Made by a program: the position numbers and the translations under genes
Part shown: positions 1 through 6,109 of the stretch, one piece after another
Numbering within the stretch: the stretch's first letter is position 1
Layout: each line of letters begins with the position of its first letter
The notes under the pieces: model-generated
The model's input: only the letters and a program-made list of their open reading frames with translations
Told to the model about the DNA's origin: nothing
Database searches by the model: none
Assembly: GCA_947455285.1 (NCBI GenBank)
Contig: CANGOK010000077.1
Span: 1-12,207 of the forward strand
Reading direction: 5' to 3'
From: Beijerinckiaceae bacterium
Lineage (GTDB): Bacteria; Pseudomonadota; Alphaproteobacteria; Rhizobiales; Beijerinckiaceae
Length of the DNA stretch: 12,207 bases

Positions 1-243
1 CTGAGCCAGCAGTTGTTCGGCCGGTCCTATGTGCTGCCGCCGGGCTCCGCGCCAGACGCCGTCGCCATCCTGCGCAAGGCCTTCGCGGCGACAGTGGCGG
101 ATTCGGAGTTTCTGGCCGACGCCGCCAAGGCGCGCGTGTCGATCACGGCGTCATCGGGCGAACGTCTTCAGGAGGTCGTCACCCGCGTCCACGCTGCCCC
201 GAAGGAGGTCGTGGCCCGCGCGCGGCAGATCATCGAGCCCTGA
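1..243 (+). CDS. Bug/TctC-family solute-binding protein, C-terminal end (partial)
   Basis: This is the last 80 codons of a gene that begins upstream of the window; the frame is open from base 1 and ends at TGA 241-243. The residues resemble the C-terminal lobe of Bug/TctC periplasmic binding proteins: a 'YVLPPGSAPDAVAILRKAF' segment (family pattern: a Pro-Pro-Gly turn followed by a helix starting the last domain), then a 'DSEFLADAAKARV' helix and a final helix ending in 'ARQIIEP'. Family members bind carboxylates or other small organic acids in the periplasm, either for tripartite TctABC transporters or as orphan receptors. The partner membrane genes, if any, are outside the window. Assignment rests on an 80-residue tail, so the ligand cannot be named. 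It is convergent with the hydratase gene, stop codon against stop codon. Confidence 0.72.
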   Translation: MSQQLFGRSYVLPPGSAPDAVAILRKAFAATVADSEFLADAAKARVSITASSGERLQEVVTRVHAAPKEVVARARQIIEP

Positions 244-981
244 TCAGGTGATGATGGCGCTGATCCGGCCGACGCCTTCGATTTCGGCCTCCAGCGTGCC
301 GGGGCCGGGCATGACGACGAGGGGCGTCAGGCTGCCCAGCGTCACGATCTGACCACGGCGCAATCCGCCCACATGGTCCTTCTGGGCGTTGGCCCAGTCG
401 ATCATGGGCTGCAGCGGATCGCCCGAGGGATGGCCGCCGCGCCGGTCGATCGTCAGTTCGCCATTCATCCAGAAACGGCACCGCAGGTTGGGCAGGTCGA
501 GGGCGCGGAAATCCCGCGTGCCAGGCCCCACCACATAGCCGACATTGCCGAGATCATCGGCGAGATTCATCGGAAAGGGAGCGCCCTGCATGGGAATGCG
601 CCGCTCAATGAGCTCGATGCCGATCAGATATTCGAACGCGGCGTTCTCGATGTCGGCGCGGGTATAGGGTGTGCGTGGGTTCGGCGGGAGGTCATGGGCG
701 AGCCGCACGGCGATCTCGATCTCGGGGATCATGGGGCGGTCGGAACGCATCGACCAGCTGTCGCCGCTGTTCAGGAAGCCCGAGGCGTACATGGGCGAGG
801 CCACGGGCGTCTTGTCGGGGGCGTAGCCCACCTTCCAGCCGCCGGCCTGCTGTCCAAGGGCGGCCATCATGCCCGCAGATATGGCGTAGGCCTCCTCAAG
901 CGTCTCAGGCGCCTCCTCGAGGTCGACAAGGCCGCGCATGGCGCGCGCTTCGATGAAGGACAGAAGGCTGGTCTCGCTCAT
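244..981 (-). CDS. 2-keto-4-pentenoate hydratase-family (FAH superfamily) enzyme
   Basis: A 245-residue cytoplasmic protein of the MhpD-like branch of the fumarylacetoacetate hydrolase superfamily, which hydrates 2-hydroxypenta-2,4-dienoate-type products or decarboxylates related oxo-acids in ring-cleavage pathways. Visible marks are 'GWKVGY' (Lys50 in the place of the family's GYKVG loop), the metal-binding Glu pair in 'PEIEIAVRL' (Glu87, Glu89), a third acidic site in 'IGIELIERRI' (Glu123), and the segment 'GHPSGDPLQPMIDWAN' matching the region before the last strand. Length is slightly below the usual 255-270. The ATG at 979-981 overlaps the stop of the upstream MFS gene as ATGA, so translation is probably coupled. 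No ring-cleavage dioxygenase, aldolase or dehydrogenase is visible here, so the substrate is open; a fumarylpyruvate- or oxalocrotonate-type substrate is equally possible. Confidence 0.85.
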   Translation of the reverse strand: MSETSLLSFIEARAMRGLVDLEEAPETLEEAYAISAGMMAALGQQAGGWKVGYAPDKTPVASPMYASGFLNSGDSWSMRSDRPMIPEIEIAVRLAHDLPPNPRTPYTRADIENAAFEYLIGIELIERRIPMQGAPFPMNLADDLGNVGYVVGPGTRDFRALDLPNLRCRFWMNGELTIDRRGGHPSGDPLQPMIDWANAQKDHVGGLRRGQIVTLGSLTPLVVMPGPGTLEAEIEGVGRISAIIT

Positions 982-2222
982 GAACGAACCTCGTTGCGGA
1001 TGTCTGGCAGAAACATGACGAGAATGCCGGCGGCGGGCAAGACGGAGCAGACGGAGTAGACGAAGCTGATGCTCGTCATATCCGCCAGCTTGCCCAGCGC
1101 CGCCGCGCCAATGCCGCTGAGGCCGAAGGCGAGCCCGAGGAAAATTCCCGCCACAAGCCCGGTTTTCCCGGGCAAAAGCTCCTGCGCATAGACGAGGATG
1201 ACCGAGAAGGTCGAGGCGAGGATGAGGCCGATCACGACCACGAGAACGCCGGTCCAGAAGAGGTTGGCGTAGGGCAGGGCGAGGGTGAAGGGCAGGGCGC
1301 CCAGCACCGAGCCCCAGAGCACGGCCTTGCGTCCGATTCGGTCGCCGACCGGCCCGCCGAAGAAGGTGCCCGCCGCCACCGAGCCGGTGAAGAGGAACAG
1401 GAACATCTGGGCGGTCTTGGTGTCCACCGCGAAGCGGTCGATCATGTAGAACTGGAGAAAGCTCGAAATGCTGGTCGTGTAGAAGCTCTTGGAGAAGCTG
1501 AGCACGATCAGAATGCCGATCGAGATGTAGATCTTGCGCTGGGAAAGGCCAAGGTCGCGCACGGGGCGAACGGGGCGCTTGGCGCGCTCCATCTGGCGCT
1601 GGGCGTACCAGCCGCCGATGCGGAACAGGATCAGGCCCGCCACGACAGCGCAGACGCCGAACCAGCCGACGGCAGGCAGGCCGAAGGGCAGGATGATGAA
1701 GGCCGCCATGAGCGGGCCAATGGCCGAGCCGAAGTTGCCGCCGACCTGAAAGATCGACTGAGCGAGGCCATAGCGTCCGCCAGAGGCCATGCGGGCGATG
1801 CGCGAGGATTCCGGGTGAAAGATCGCCGAGCCTGTCCCGATCAGCCCTACGGCGACGAGCAGCATGGCGTAGCTGTGCGCCGAGGCGGCCATCAGCAGGC
1901 CCGCGAGGGTGAAGACCATGCCGAAGGCGAGGGAATAAGGCATGGGCTTCTTATCCGCGACAGCCCCGACCACAGGTTGAAGCAGCGAGGCGGTCATCTG
2001 CCATGTCAGGGTGATATAGCCGATCTCAGCGAAATCGAGTTCGAAGGCGTCCTTCAGCAGGGGATAGAGCGAAGGCACCAATGCCTGCATCATATCATTG
2101 AGAACATGGCAGAAACTGATGGCGAAGAGAACAGGGTAGACGGTCTGGGAGGCCGGCGGCGTAGAGGCTGGGGCGAGGGGCGCCGATGACAGTGGGGCCT
2201 GAGCCGAATCTTCTCGCAACAT
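978..2222 (-). CDS. MFS transporter, Fsr (fosmidomycin resistance)-like
   Basis: A 414-residue inner-membrane transporter of the major facilitator superfamily with about 12 hydrophobic segments in two halves split by a basic loop near residues 205-230. It has the features of the Fsr branch: 'CHVLNDMMQALVPSLYPLL' in TM1, 'GSAIFHPESSRIARMASGG' (residues 131-149) and 'FQVGGNFGSAIGPL' after it, plus the MFS loop motif 'GDRIGRKA' (293-300) in the second half. The first 27 residues form an Ala/Pro/Ser-rich cytoplasmic tail. The ATG is preceded by GGAGAG at good spacing, which supports this start. Fsr proteins are named for drug export, but here the gene overlaps a hydratase by four bases and sits beside a carboxylate-binding protein. 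Import or export of an organic acid is therefore at least as likely (inference). Confidence 0.9.
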   Translation of the reverse strand: MLREDSAQAPLSSAPLAPASTPPASQTVYPVLFAISFCHVLNDMMQALVPSLYPLLKDAFELDFAEIGYITLTWQMTASLLQPVVGAVADKKPMPYSLAFGMVFTLAGLLMAASAHSYAMLLVAVGLIGTGSAIFHPESSRIARMASGGRYGLAQSIFQVGGNFGSAIGPLMAAFIILPFGLPAVGWFGVCAVVAGLILFRIGGWYAQRQMERAKRPVRPVRDLGLSQRKIYISIGILIVLSFSKSFYTTSISSFLQFYMIDRFAVDTKTAQMFLFLFTGSVAAGTFFGGPVGDRIGRKAVLWGSVLGALPFTLALPYANLFWTGVLVVVIGLILASTFSVILVYAQELLPGKTGLVAGIFLGLAFGLSGIGAAALGKLADMTSISFVYSVCSVLPAAGILVMFLPDIRNEVRS

Positions 2223-2246
2223 GGGCCTCTCCGCTTATGAAAGGCC

Positions 2247-2275
2247 GAGATAAACCCTGCACCGGCGCAGGTCAA
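2247..2275 (-). promoter_or_regulatory. Candidate sigma-70-type promoter of the MFS-hydratase pair, with internal dyad
   Basis: Read on the minus strand, TTGACC (2275-2270) is followed by a 17-base spacer and TATCTC (2252-2247), placing the start of transcription about 20 bases before the MFS ATG. The spacer contains a near-perfect palindrome, CCTGCACCGGCGCAGG on the plus strand (2256-2271), with only the A/C pair mismatched. A repressor bound there would cover the polymerase site. The promoter is inferred from spacing and hexamers only. Confidence 0.42.
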
Positions 2276-2339
2276 AGCCGATGGGCGTCATGATTTTCCC
2301 CAGTCGGGCCAAAATCGGCGCTTTCCCGCTCCGCCGGGG

Positions 2340-2373
2340 TTGACCTTTGGGGGCTGGCTGGGGCATATGCCCC
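2340..2373 (+). promoter_or_regulatory. Candidate rpmJ promoter overlapped by a 14-base palindrome
   Basis: TTGACC (2340-2345) is followed by an 18-base spacer and CATATG (2364-2369), about 55 bases upstream of the rpmJ start. The perfect palindrome GGGGCATATGCCCC (2360-2373) covers the proposed -10. It may be an operator, or could form a hairpin if transcription starts further upstream. It does not resemble the AT-rich Zur box that controls zinc-free L36 paralogues in other bacteria. Confidence 0.42.
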
Positions 2374-2424
2374 TCAGCTTTTTCTGCGGCGGGTCTCCGT
2401 CGCCTTATCCAATCGGGGACGACC

Positions 2425-2550
2425 ATGAAGGTCCGTAACTCTCTCAAGTCTCTGCGTGGTCGTCATCGCGACAACCAGCTCGTGCGCCGCAAGGGCCGCG
2501 TCTACATCATCAACAAGACCCAGAAGCGCTTCAAGGCTCGTCAGGGCTGA
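2425..2550 (+). CDS. rpmJ: 50S ribosomal protein L36, zinc-ligand-free type
   Basis: A 41-residue basic protein that matches L36 along its whole length: 'MKVRNSLKSLRGRHRDNQLV' at the start, then 'RRKGRVYIINKT' and 'RFKARQG' at the end. It binds 23S rRNA in the large subunit. It has no cysteine at all and so lacks the CxxC...C...H zinc ribbon of the classical L36; this is the longer C-minus (YkgO-like) form. In many alphaproteobacteria this form is, to my knowledge, the only L36, which would make it a constitutive gene and not a zinc-starvation backup. GGGGA (2415-2419) sits at correct spacing before the ATG. Starts further upstream in the same frame, such as 2347, have no support. A strong terminator follows, so it is probably a single-gene transcript. 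Confidence 0.96.
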   Translation: MKVRNSLKSLRGRHRDNQLVRRKGRVYIINKTQKRFKARQG

Positions 2551-2573
2551 TTGAACGTTTCAGTCGCGTTTTG

Positions 2574-2603
2574 AGCCCCGGCAGGGTCTGCCGGGGCTTT
2601 TTG
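2574..2603 (+). terminator. Rho-independent terminator after rpmJ
   Basis: A 10-base-pair GC-rich stem, AGCCCCGGCA (2574-2583) with TGCCGGGGCT (2589-2598), closes a five-base loop and runs into TTTTT (2598-2602). It lies 24 bases after the rpmJ stop and is the clearest intrinsic terminator in the window. Confidence 0.93.
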
Positions 2604-2612
2604 TGCTTCTGT

Positions 2613-2646
2613 CGCCTTTGACGAAAGGCGCTGGCAGCACTAGGTT
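2613..2646 (+). promoter_or_regulatory. Candidate promoter of the TPR gene with a perfect 7-base inverted repeat
   Basis: TTGACG (2618-2623), a 17-base spacer and TAGGTT (2641-2646) would place transcription start at or next to the ATG at 2653, implying a leaderless or nearly leaderless message. The -35 lies inside the perfect inverted repeat CGCCTTT-gacg-AAAGGCG (2613-2630). That repeat could instead be a second, U-poor hairpin behind the rpmJ terminator. Inferred from sequence pattern only. Confidence 0.33.
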
Positions 2647-2652
2647 TGGCGC

Positions 2653-3285
2653 ATGGGCATCGGTCTTCAATCACTGCTCCGCGCCAGCCTCGTCGCCATG
2701 GCGCTCACCGCGCTCTTCGCGCCGCCAGCCATTGCTGCGGGCGAGAGAAAGCCGGACGCATCCGTGAGCGCTCAGGTCAAGCCCGCCGATCCCGAGCAGG
2801 GGCGGCGCAAGGTGCTGGACGAGCTTTTCGAGCGCCTCGTCAAGGCGCAGGACGCCACCGAGGCCAAGGGCGTCTCCGGCGCCATCGAGCGGGTCTGGAT
2901 GCATTCTGGCTCAGACACCGCCGATCTCCTGATGAACCGCGCCATGCAGGCCTTGCAGCGCAAGGATTACGCCCTCTGCCAGGAACTGCTTGGCTCCATC
3001 GTCGAGATCGAGCCACAATGGGCTGAGGGCTGGAACAAGCGCGCCACGGTGCGCTACCTCGCCGGCGATCCCATGGGCGCCATGCAGGACATCGCGCAGG
3101 TGCTTGCCCTGGAGCCGCGCCATTTCAGCGCCCTTTCCGGCATGGGCTTCATTCTGCAGGCGCGGGGCTTTGACGCTCGGGCGCTCGAAGCCTTCCGCAA
3201 GGCGCTGGAGATCAATCCCCGTCACGAGGACATTCGCCGCCTCGTCGACAAGCTGACCCTCGAGGTCGAGGGGCAGGGGATCTGA
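2653..3285 (+). CDS. Exported tetratricopeptide-repeat protein
   Basis: A 210-residue protein with an N-terminal signal peptide (hydrophobic residues about 8-28, ending 'PPAIAAG', cleavage probably after Ala29), then a charged helix region (44-85) and about three TPR units at roughly 89-122, 123-156 and 157-190. The TPR pattern is visible in 'RALEAFRKALEINPRHEDI' and 'AMQDIAQVLALEPRHFSAL' (small residue at helix A, Ala at helix B, Pro between repeats). It is expected in the periplasm or on the outer face of the inner membrane as a protein-binding scaffold; its partner is unknown. Its end is convergent with pyruvate kinase, leaving only six bases between stops. An AGGT seven bases before the ATG is a weak ribosome site. 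The chosen start gives an intact signal peptide. Confidence 0.88.
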   Translation: MGIGLQSLLRASLVAMALTALFAPPAIAAGERKPDASVSAQVKPADPEQGRRKVLDELFERLVKAQDATEAKGVSGAIERVWMHSGSDTADLLMNRAMQALQRKDYALCQELLGSIVEIEPQWAEGWNKRATVRYLAGDPMGAMQDIAQVLALEPRHFSALSGMGFILQARGFDARALEAFRKALEINPRHEDIRRLVDKLTLEVEGQGI

Positions 3286-3290
3286 TCCCC
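3276..3290. repeat. Perfect inverted repeat spanning the TPR stop codon
   Basis: GGGGATC (3276-3282), one central base and GATCCCC (3284-3290) form a 15-base perfect dyad that includes the TGA of the TPR gene and reaches to within one base of the pyruvate kinase stop. As RNA it could fold with a five-base-pair stem and five-base loop from either strand. No T-run follows on either side, so it is not a classical terminator. A role in ending both convergent messages is only a possibility. Confidence 0.5.
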
Positions 3291-3291
3291 C

Positions 3292-4716
3292 TCAGCTCTC
3301 GTTCCCGGTAAAGGCGATCCGCACCATATTCGTCGCGCCCGGCGTCCCGAAGGGCACGCCCGCCACGATGATGATTCGCTCGCCCTCGCGCGACATGCCT
3401 TCGCGATTGGCGAATTTGCAGGCGCGCTTCGACATGTCGTCGACATCGTCGGCGTCCTTCGTCACGACGGCATGAACGCCCCAAACGAGCGCCAGCCGCC
3501 GGGCTGTCTCGCGCTTTGGCGTCAGGGAGAGGATTGGCGGGGCGGGGCGCTCTCTTGCGATACGCAGGGCGGTTGAGCCTGACGAGGTCCAGGCGCAGAT
3601 GGCCTTCACATCAAGCGTTTCGGCCACGTCGCGCGCGGCGACCGCGATGGCGTCGGCGCCGGTCTGTTCTGGCGCGCTGCGCTGGGCGTTGATGACGGTC
3701 CGATAAATCGAATCCCGCTCCACCTCTTCGGCGATGCGGTTCATCGTGGCGACCGCTTCGATGGGATATTGCCCGGCCGCGCTCTCCGCCGAGAGCATCA
3801 CGGCGTCTGCGCCCTCGAAGACGGCCGTTGCGACGTCCGACACTTCGGCGCGGGTGGGCACCGGCGAGGTGATCATGGATTCCAGCATCTGCGTCGCCAC
3901 GACCACGGGCTTGCCGAGGCGGCGCGCCATGCGGGTGATGCGCTTTTGCAGGCCGGGAACCTTTTCCAGCGGCAGCTCAACGCCAAGGTCGCCGCGCGCC
4001 ACCATCAGCGCGTCGGAAATCTCCATGATCTCTTCAAGCCGCGCGATGGCCTGTGGCTTCTCGATCTTGGCCAGCACCATGGCCCGGCCGCGAACGATCT
4101 TCTTCACATCCGCGATGTCGTCGGCGCGTTGCACGAAGGAGACGGCGATCCAGTCGACGCCCTCTTCAAGCGCGGCGTCGAGATCGGAGCGGTCCTTCTC
4201 GGTCATGGCGGAGACGGGGATCTCTGTGTCGGGCAGGCTCACGCCCTTGCGGTTGGAGATGCGTCCAGCGACATCCACCACCGCCACGGCGCGTGAGGGG
4301 CTCGCCTGCGTGATGTGCAGGCGGATCTTGCCGTCGTCGATCAGCACAGTGTGGCCTGGGGCGAGAGCGCGCAGGATCTCGGGGTGGGGCAGGTGGACGC
4401 GCGTGCCGTCGCCGGGAGTCGGGTCATCGTCGAGCACGAAGGTCTGCCCGCTCAAAAGCTCGACGCCGCCATCCTGAAATTGCCCGACGCGCAGCTTCGG
4501 CCCCTGCAGGTCGACCAGAATGCCGATTTCATGGCCGTAATGCTGTGACAGCGATCGGATCATGCGGATGCGTTCGCGCATCGCGTCATGGCTCGCATGG
4601 CTCATGTTGATGCGGAATACATCGGCTCCGGCCTCGAACAGCCGCCCGAGGGTTTCGCTATCCTGCGATGCGGGGCCAAGGGTGGCGAGAATCTTCACAC
4701 GGCGCAAACGTCTCAT
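3292..4716 (-). CDS. pyk: Pyruvate kinase
   Basis: A full-length 474-residue pyruvate kinase that converts phosphoenolpyruvate and ADP to pyruvate and ATP in the cytoplasm. The family signatures are intact: 'TLGPAS' (12-17), 'FRINMSHA' with Arg35, Asn37 and Ser39, 'DLQGPKLR' (69-76), the catalytic 'LAKIEKP' with Lys217 and metal ligand Glu219, 'VARGDLG' with Asp243, 'ATQMLESM' (274-281), and 'PTRAEVSDVA' before the A-domain end. The B domain is about 72-168 and the allosteric C-terminal domain about 345-474. Lys74 occupies the position that is Glu in potassium-dependent enzymes, so activity without potassium is predicted. The segment 'VMLSAESAAGQYP' replaces the more common MLSGETA, a variant I do not consider damaging. 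AGAGGA lies before the ATG. The DUF1036 gene ends 33 bases upstream on the same strand, so co-transcription is likely. Confidence 0.98.
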   Translation of the reverse strand: MRRLRRVKILATLGPASQDSETLGRLFEAGADVFRINMSHASHDAMRERIRMIRSLSQHYGHEIGILVDLQGPKLRVGQFQDGGVELLSGQTFVLDDDPTPGDGTRVHLPHPEILRALAPGHTVLIDDGKIRLHITQASPSRAVAVVDVAGRISNRKGVSLPDTEIPVSAMTEKDRSDLDAALEEGVDWIAVSFVQRADDIADVKKIVRGRAMVLAKIEKPQAIARLEEIMEISDALMVARGDLGVELPLEKVPGLQKRITRMARRLGKPVVVATQMLESMITSPVPTRAEVSDVATAVFEGADAVMLSAESAAGQYPIEAVATMNRIAEEVERDSIYRTVINAQRSAPEQTGADAIAVAARDVAETLDVKAICAWTSSGSTALRIARERPAPPILSLTPKRETARRLALVWGVHAVVTKDADDVDDMSKRACKFANREGMSREGERIIIVAGVPFGTPGATNMVRIAFTGNES

Positions 4717-4749
4717 GGCGATAGTCCTCTGGCCGCCTTTCAGCGGAAA

Positions 4750-5181
4750 TCAGCGCGGTTGCTGCGTGGCGTCTGTGAGCTGGACCGTCCAATTTCTGGC
4801 GTCCCTGCCCGTGTCGATCTCGAAGAAGCCGGTGCGCTCGAAGCCGCGCACAAGGCAATTCTCGCGTCCTTCGATGTGAAATTCGCGGTCTTTCGTGCAC
4901 ATGTAGGACTTGCCCTTCCATTCTCCACCACGCTCATCCATGGCGTAGATGTAGTAGTACTGGGCAGCCAGATTGCCGCGCAAAAGCACTTCGCAGGCGT
5001 TGCTCTTGAGGTTCCACCAGCCTTCGCTGACCCACGTCTTGCCATTCGTGTAGGCGATGGCCACGCTGACGCGGCTGGTTGCGTTGTTGCACAGGCGAAA
5101 ATCCGCACGCGCCGCCTGCGGCAGGGCCGAAGCAGCCGCAATGGCCAGAATGGGAAGCAATGTGCGGCGGATCGACAGCAT
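4750..5181 (-). CDS. Exported DUF1036-domain protein
   Basis: A 143-residue protein of the DUF1036 family, whose biochemical function is unknown. The chosen ATG (5181-5179) gives a clean Sec signal peptide (residues 1-26, 'MLSIRR', a hydrophobic stretch, and 'AARA' before Asp27). Longer in-frame starts at 5238 and 5316 would bury this signal and lie upstream of, or at the edge of, the candidate promoter. The mature part begins 'DFRLCNNATSRVSVAIAY' and is rich in aromatic residues ('GWWNLKSNAC', 'AAQYYYIYA'). It has four cysteines (31, 63, 95, 109), enough for two disulphides, consistent with a folded periplasmic domain. Pyruvate kinase follows after 33 bases in the same direction; no metabolic link between the two is evident. 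Confidence 0.85.
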   Translation of the reverse strand: MLSIRRTLLPILAIAAASALPQAARADFRLCNNATSRVSVAIAYTNGKTWVSEGWWNLKSNACEVLLRGNLAAQYYYIYAMDERGGEWKGKSYMCTKDREFHIEGRENCLVRGFERTGFFEIDTGRDARNWTVQLTDATQQPR

Positions 5182-5227
5182 GAACCAACGGATCTGATGC
5201 GAATCACCAGGATCCGCGAAAAGGCAG

Positions 5228-5256
5228 AATGCAATCATCGGCCCGGGCGATGTCAA
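5228..5256 (-). promoter_or_regulatory. Candidate promoter of the DUF1036-pyk unit
   Basis: On the minus strand a consensus TTGACA (5256-5251) is followed by 17 bases and TGCATT (5233-5228). Transcription would begin near 5221, leaving a leader of about 40 bases before the DUF1036 ATG at 5181. The -10 is only a partial match, so the call depends mostly on the perfect -35. Confidence 0.45.
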
Positions 5257-5314
5257 ATCTGTGTCACATGCGCACTGATTGACCGGTCTTCCTGAACCGG
5301 GGCAAAAAGCACCC

Positions 5315-6109
5315 ATGGATATTCCCGTCGAAGAGATCGAAGGGTCGCTGGAGGCAGGCGTCCTGTTCCTGTGCGATCACGCCTCGAACGGCTTGCCGCC
5401 GCGTTATGGGACGCTGGGACTCGATCTCGCCCAGTTCGAGCGTCACATCGCCTATGACATAGGCGCGGCTGCGCTGACGCGCGCCATCGCCGCCCGTTTC
5501 GCGGCTCCGGCCGTGCTGACGCGCTACTCGCGATTGCTGATCGATCCTAACCGGGGCGCGGACGATCCCACCCTCGTCATGCGCCTGTCCGATGGGGCCA
5601 TCATTCCCGGCAACGCCACGGCCGATGCTGACGAGATCGAGGAGCGCCGCCGCAATTTCTGGCAGCCCTACCGGGACGCGGTGCGCGCCCGGCTCGACGC
5701 CATGAGCGCCTGCGGGCCCGTTCCGGCGATCGTCTCGCTCCATTCCTTCACGCCGGTCTGGAAGGGCTTCGCCCGGCCTTGGGAGGTGGCGATCCTCTGG
5801 GATTCCGACCCGCGCCTCGCTGCGCCCCTGATCGCGGATCTGCGGGCGCTTGGCGTCGCGACGGGCGATAACGAGCCCTATGACGGGGCTCTTGAGGGCG
5901 ACACGCTCTTTGAGCACGGCACCCGCCGGGGCCTGCCCCATGTGCTGATCGAGTTGCGGCAGGACCTGATCGGCGGGCCAGAAGGGGTGGGCCATTGGGG
6001 GGGCGTTCTCGAGCAGGTGCTGCGCCCTGTACTCGCAAGCCCGGGCGCCCATATGATCGATCATTACGTGAGCCGCACCGCGCGGCGAGACAGGGGACAG
6101 CGTCCATGA
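5315..6109 (+). CDS. N-formylglutamate amidohydrolase-family protein
   Basis: A 264-residue cytoplasmic hydrolase of the FGase family, whose founding members release formate from N-formyl-L-glutamate at the end of one histidine breakdown route. Visible family segments are 'LFLCDHASNGLPPRYGTLGL' near the N-terminus (Asp21, His22), 'YDIGAAAL' (Asp48), 'RYSRLLIDPNRG' (70-81), 'SLHSFTPVW' (His143) and 'HVLIELRQDLIG' (209-220). I chose the ATG at 5315, with GGGG upstream at a usable distance; an in-frame start at 5279 adds 12 residues not typical of the family. No other histidine-utilisation gene is present, and this stand-alone form may act on a different N-acyl amino acid. Its stop overlaps the start of the DUF1244 gene as ATGA. 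Confidence 0.87.
   Translation: MDIPVEEIEGSLEAGVLFLCDHASNGLPPRYGTLGLDLAQFERHIAYDIGAAALTRAIAARFAAPAVLTRYSRLLIDPNRGADDPTLVMRLSDGAIIPGNATADADEIEERRRNFWQPYRDAVRARLDAMSACGPVPAIVSLHSFTPVWKGFARPWEVAILWDSDPRLAAPLIADLRALGVATGDNEPYDGALEGDTLFEHGTRRGLPHVLIELRQDLIGGPEGVGHWGGVLEQVLRPVLASPGAHMIDHYVSRTARRDRGQRP

Noticed and set aside
373..1059. Plus-strand open frame of 228 codons opposite the hydratase and MFS genes
   Set aside because: Lies antisense to two well-supported genes, has no family resemblance and has the His/Gly/Arg-rich composition of a GC-rich shadow frame.
978..2222. Antibiotic resistance determinant
   Set aside because: Fsr-like sequence alone does not show drug export, and the coupled hydratase gene argues for a metabolic role.
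2340..2373. Zur-regulated zinc-starvation operon around the C-minus L36
   Set aside because: The palindrome is GC-rich apart from a CATATG core and does not match the AT-rich Zur box; no zinc transporter genes are nearby.
3734..4477. Plus-strand open frame of 247 codons opposite pyruvate kinase
   Set aside because: Fully inside pyk on the other strand; Ser/Thr/Arg-rich low-complexity product with no domain.
5281..5300. GACCGGTC palindrome and CCGGT/ACCGG repeat just before the amidohydrolase start, considered as operator or hairpin
   Set aside because: Short arms common in GC-rich DNA and no clear -10 that would make it part of a promoter.
5264..6064. Minus-strand open frame of 266 codons opposite the amidohydrolase gene
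   Set aside because: Antisense to a clear FGase-family gene; composition typical of a shadow frame.
5315..6109. Histidine-utilisation (hut) operon
   Set aside because: Only an FGase-family gene is present; there is no hutH, hutU, hutI or hutC-like gene in the window.
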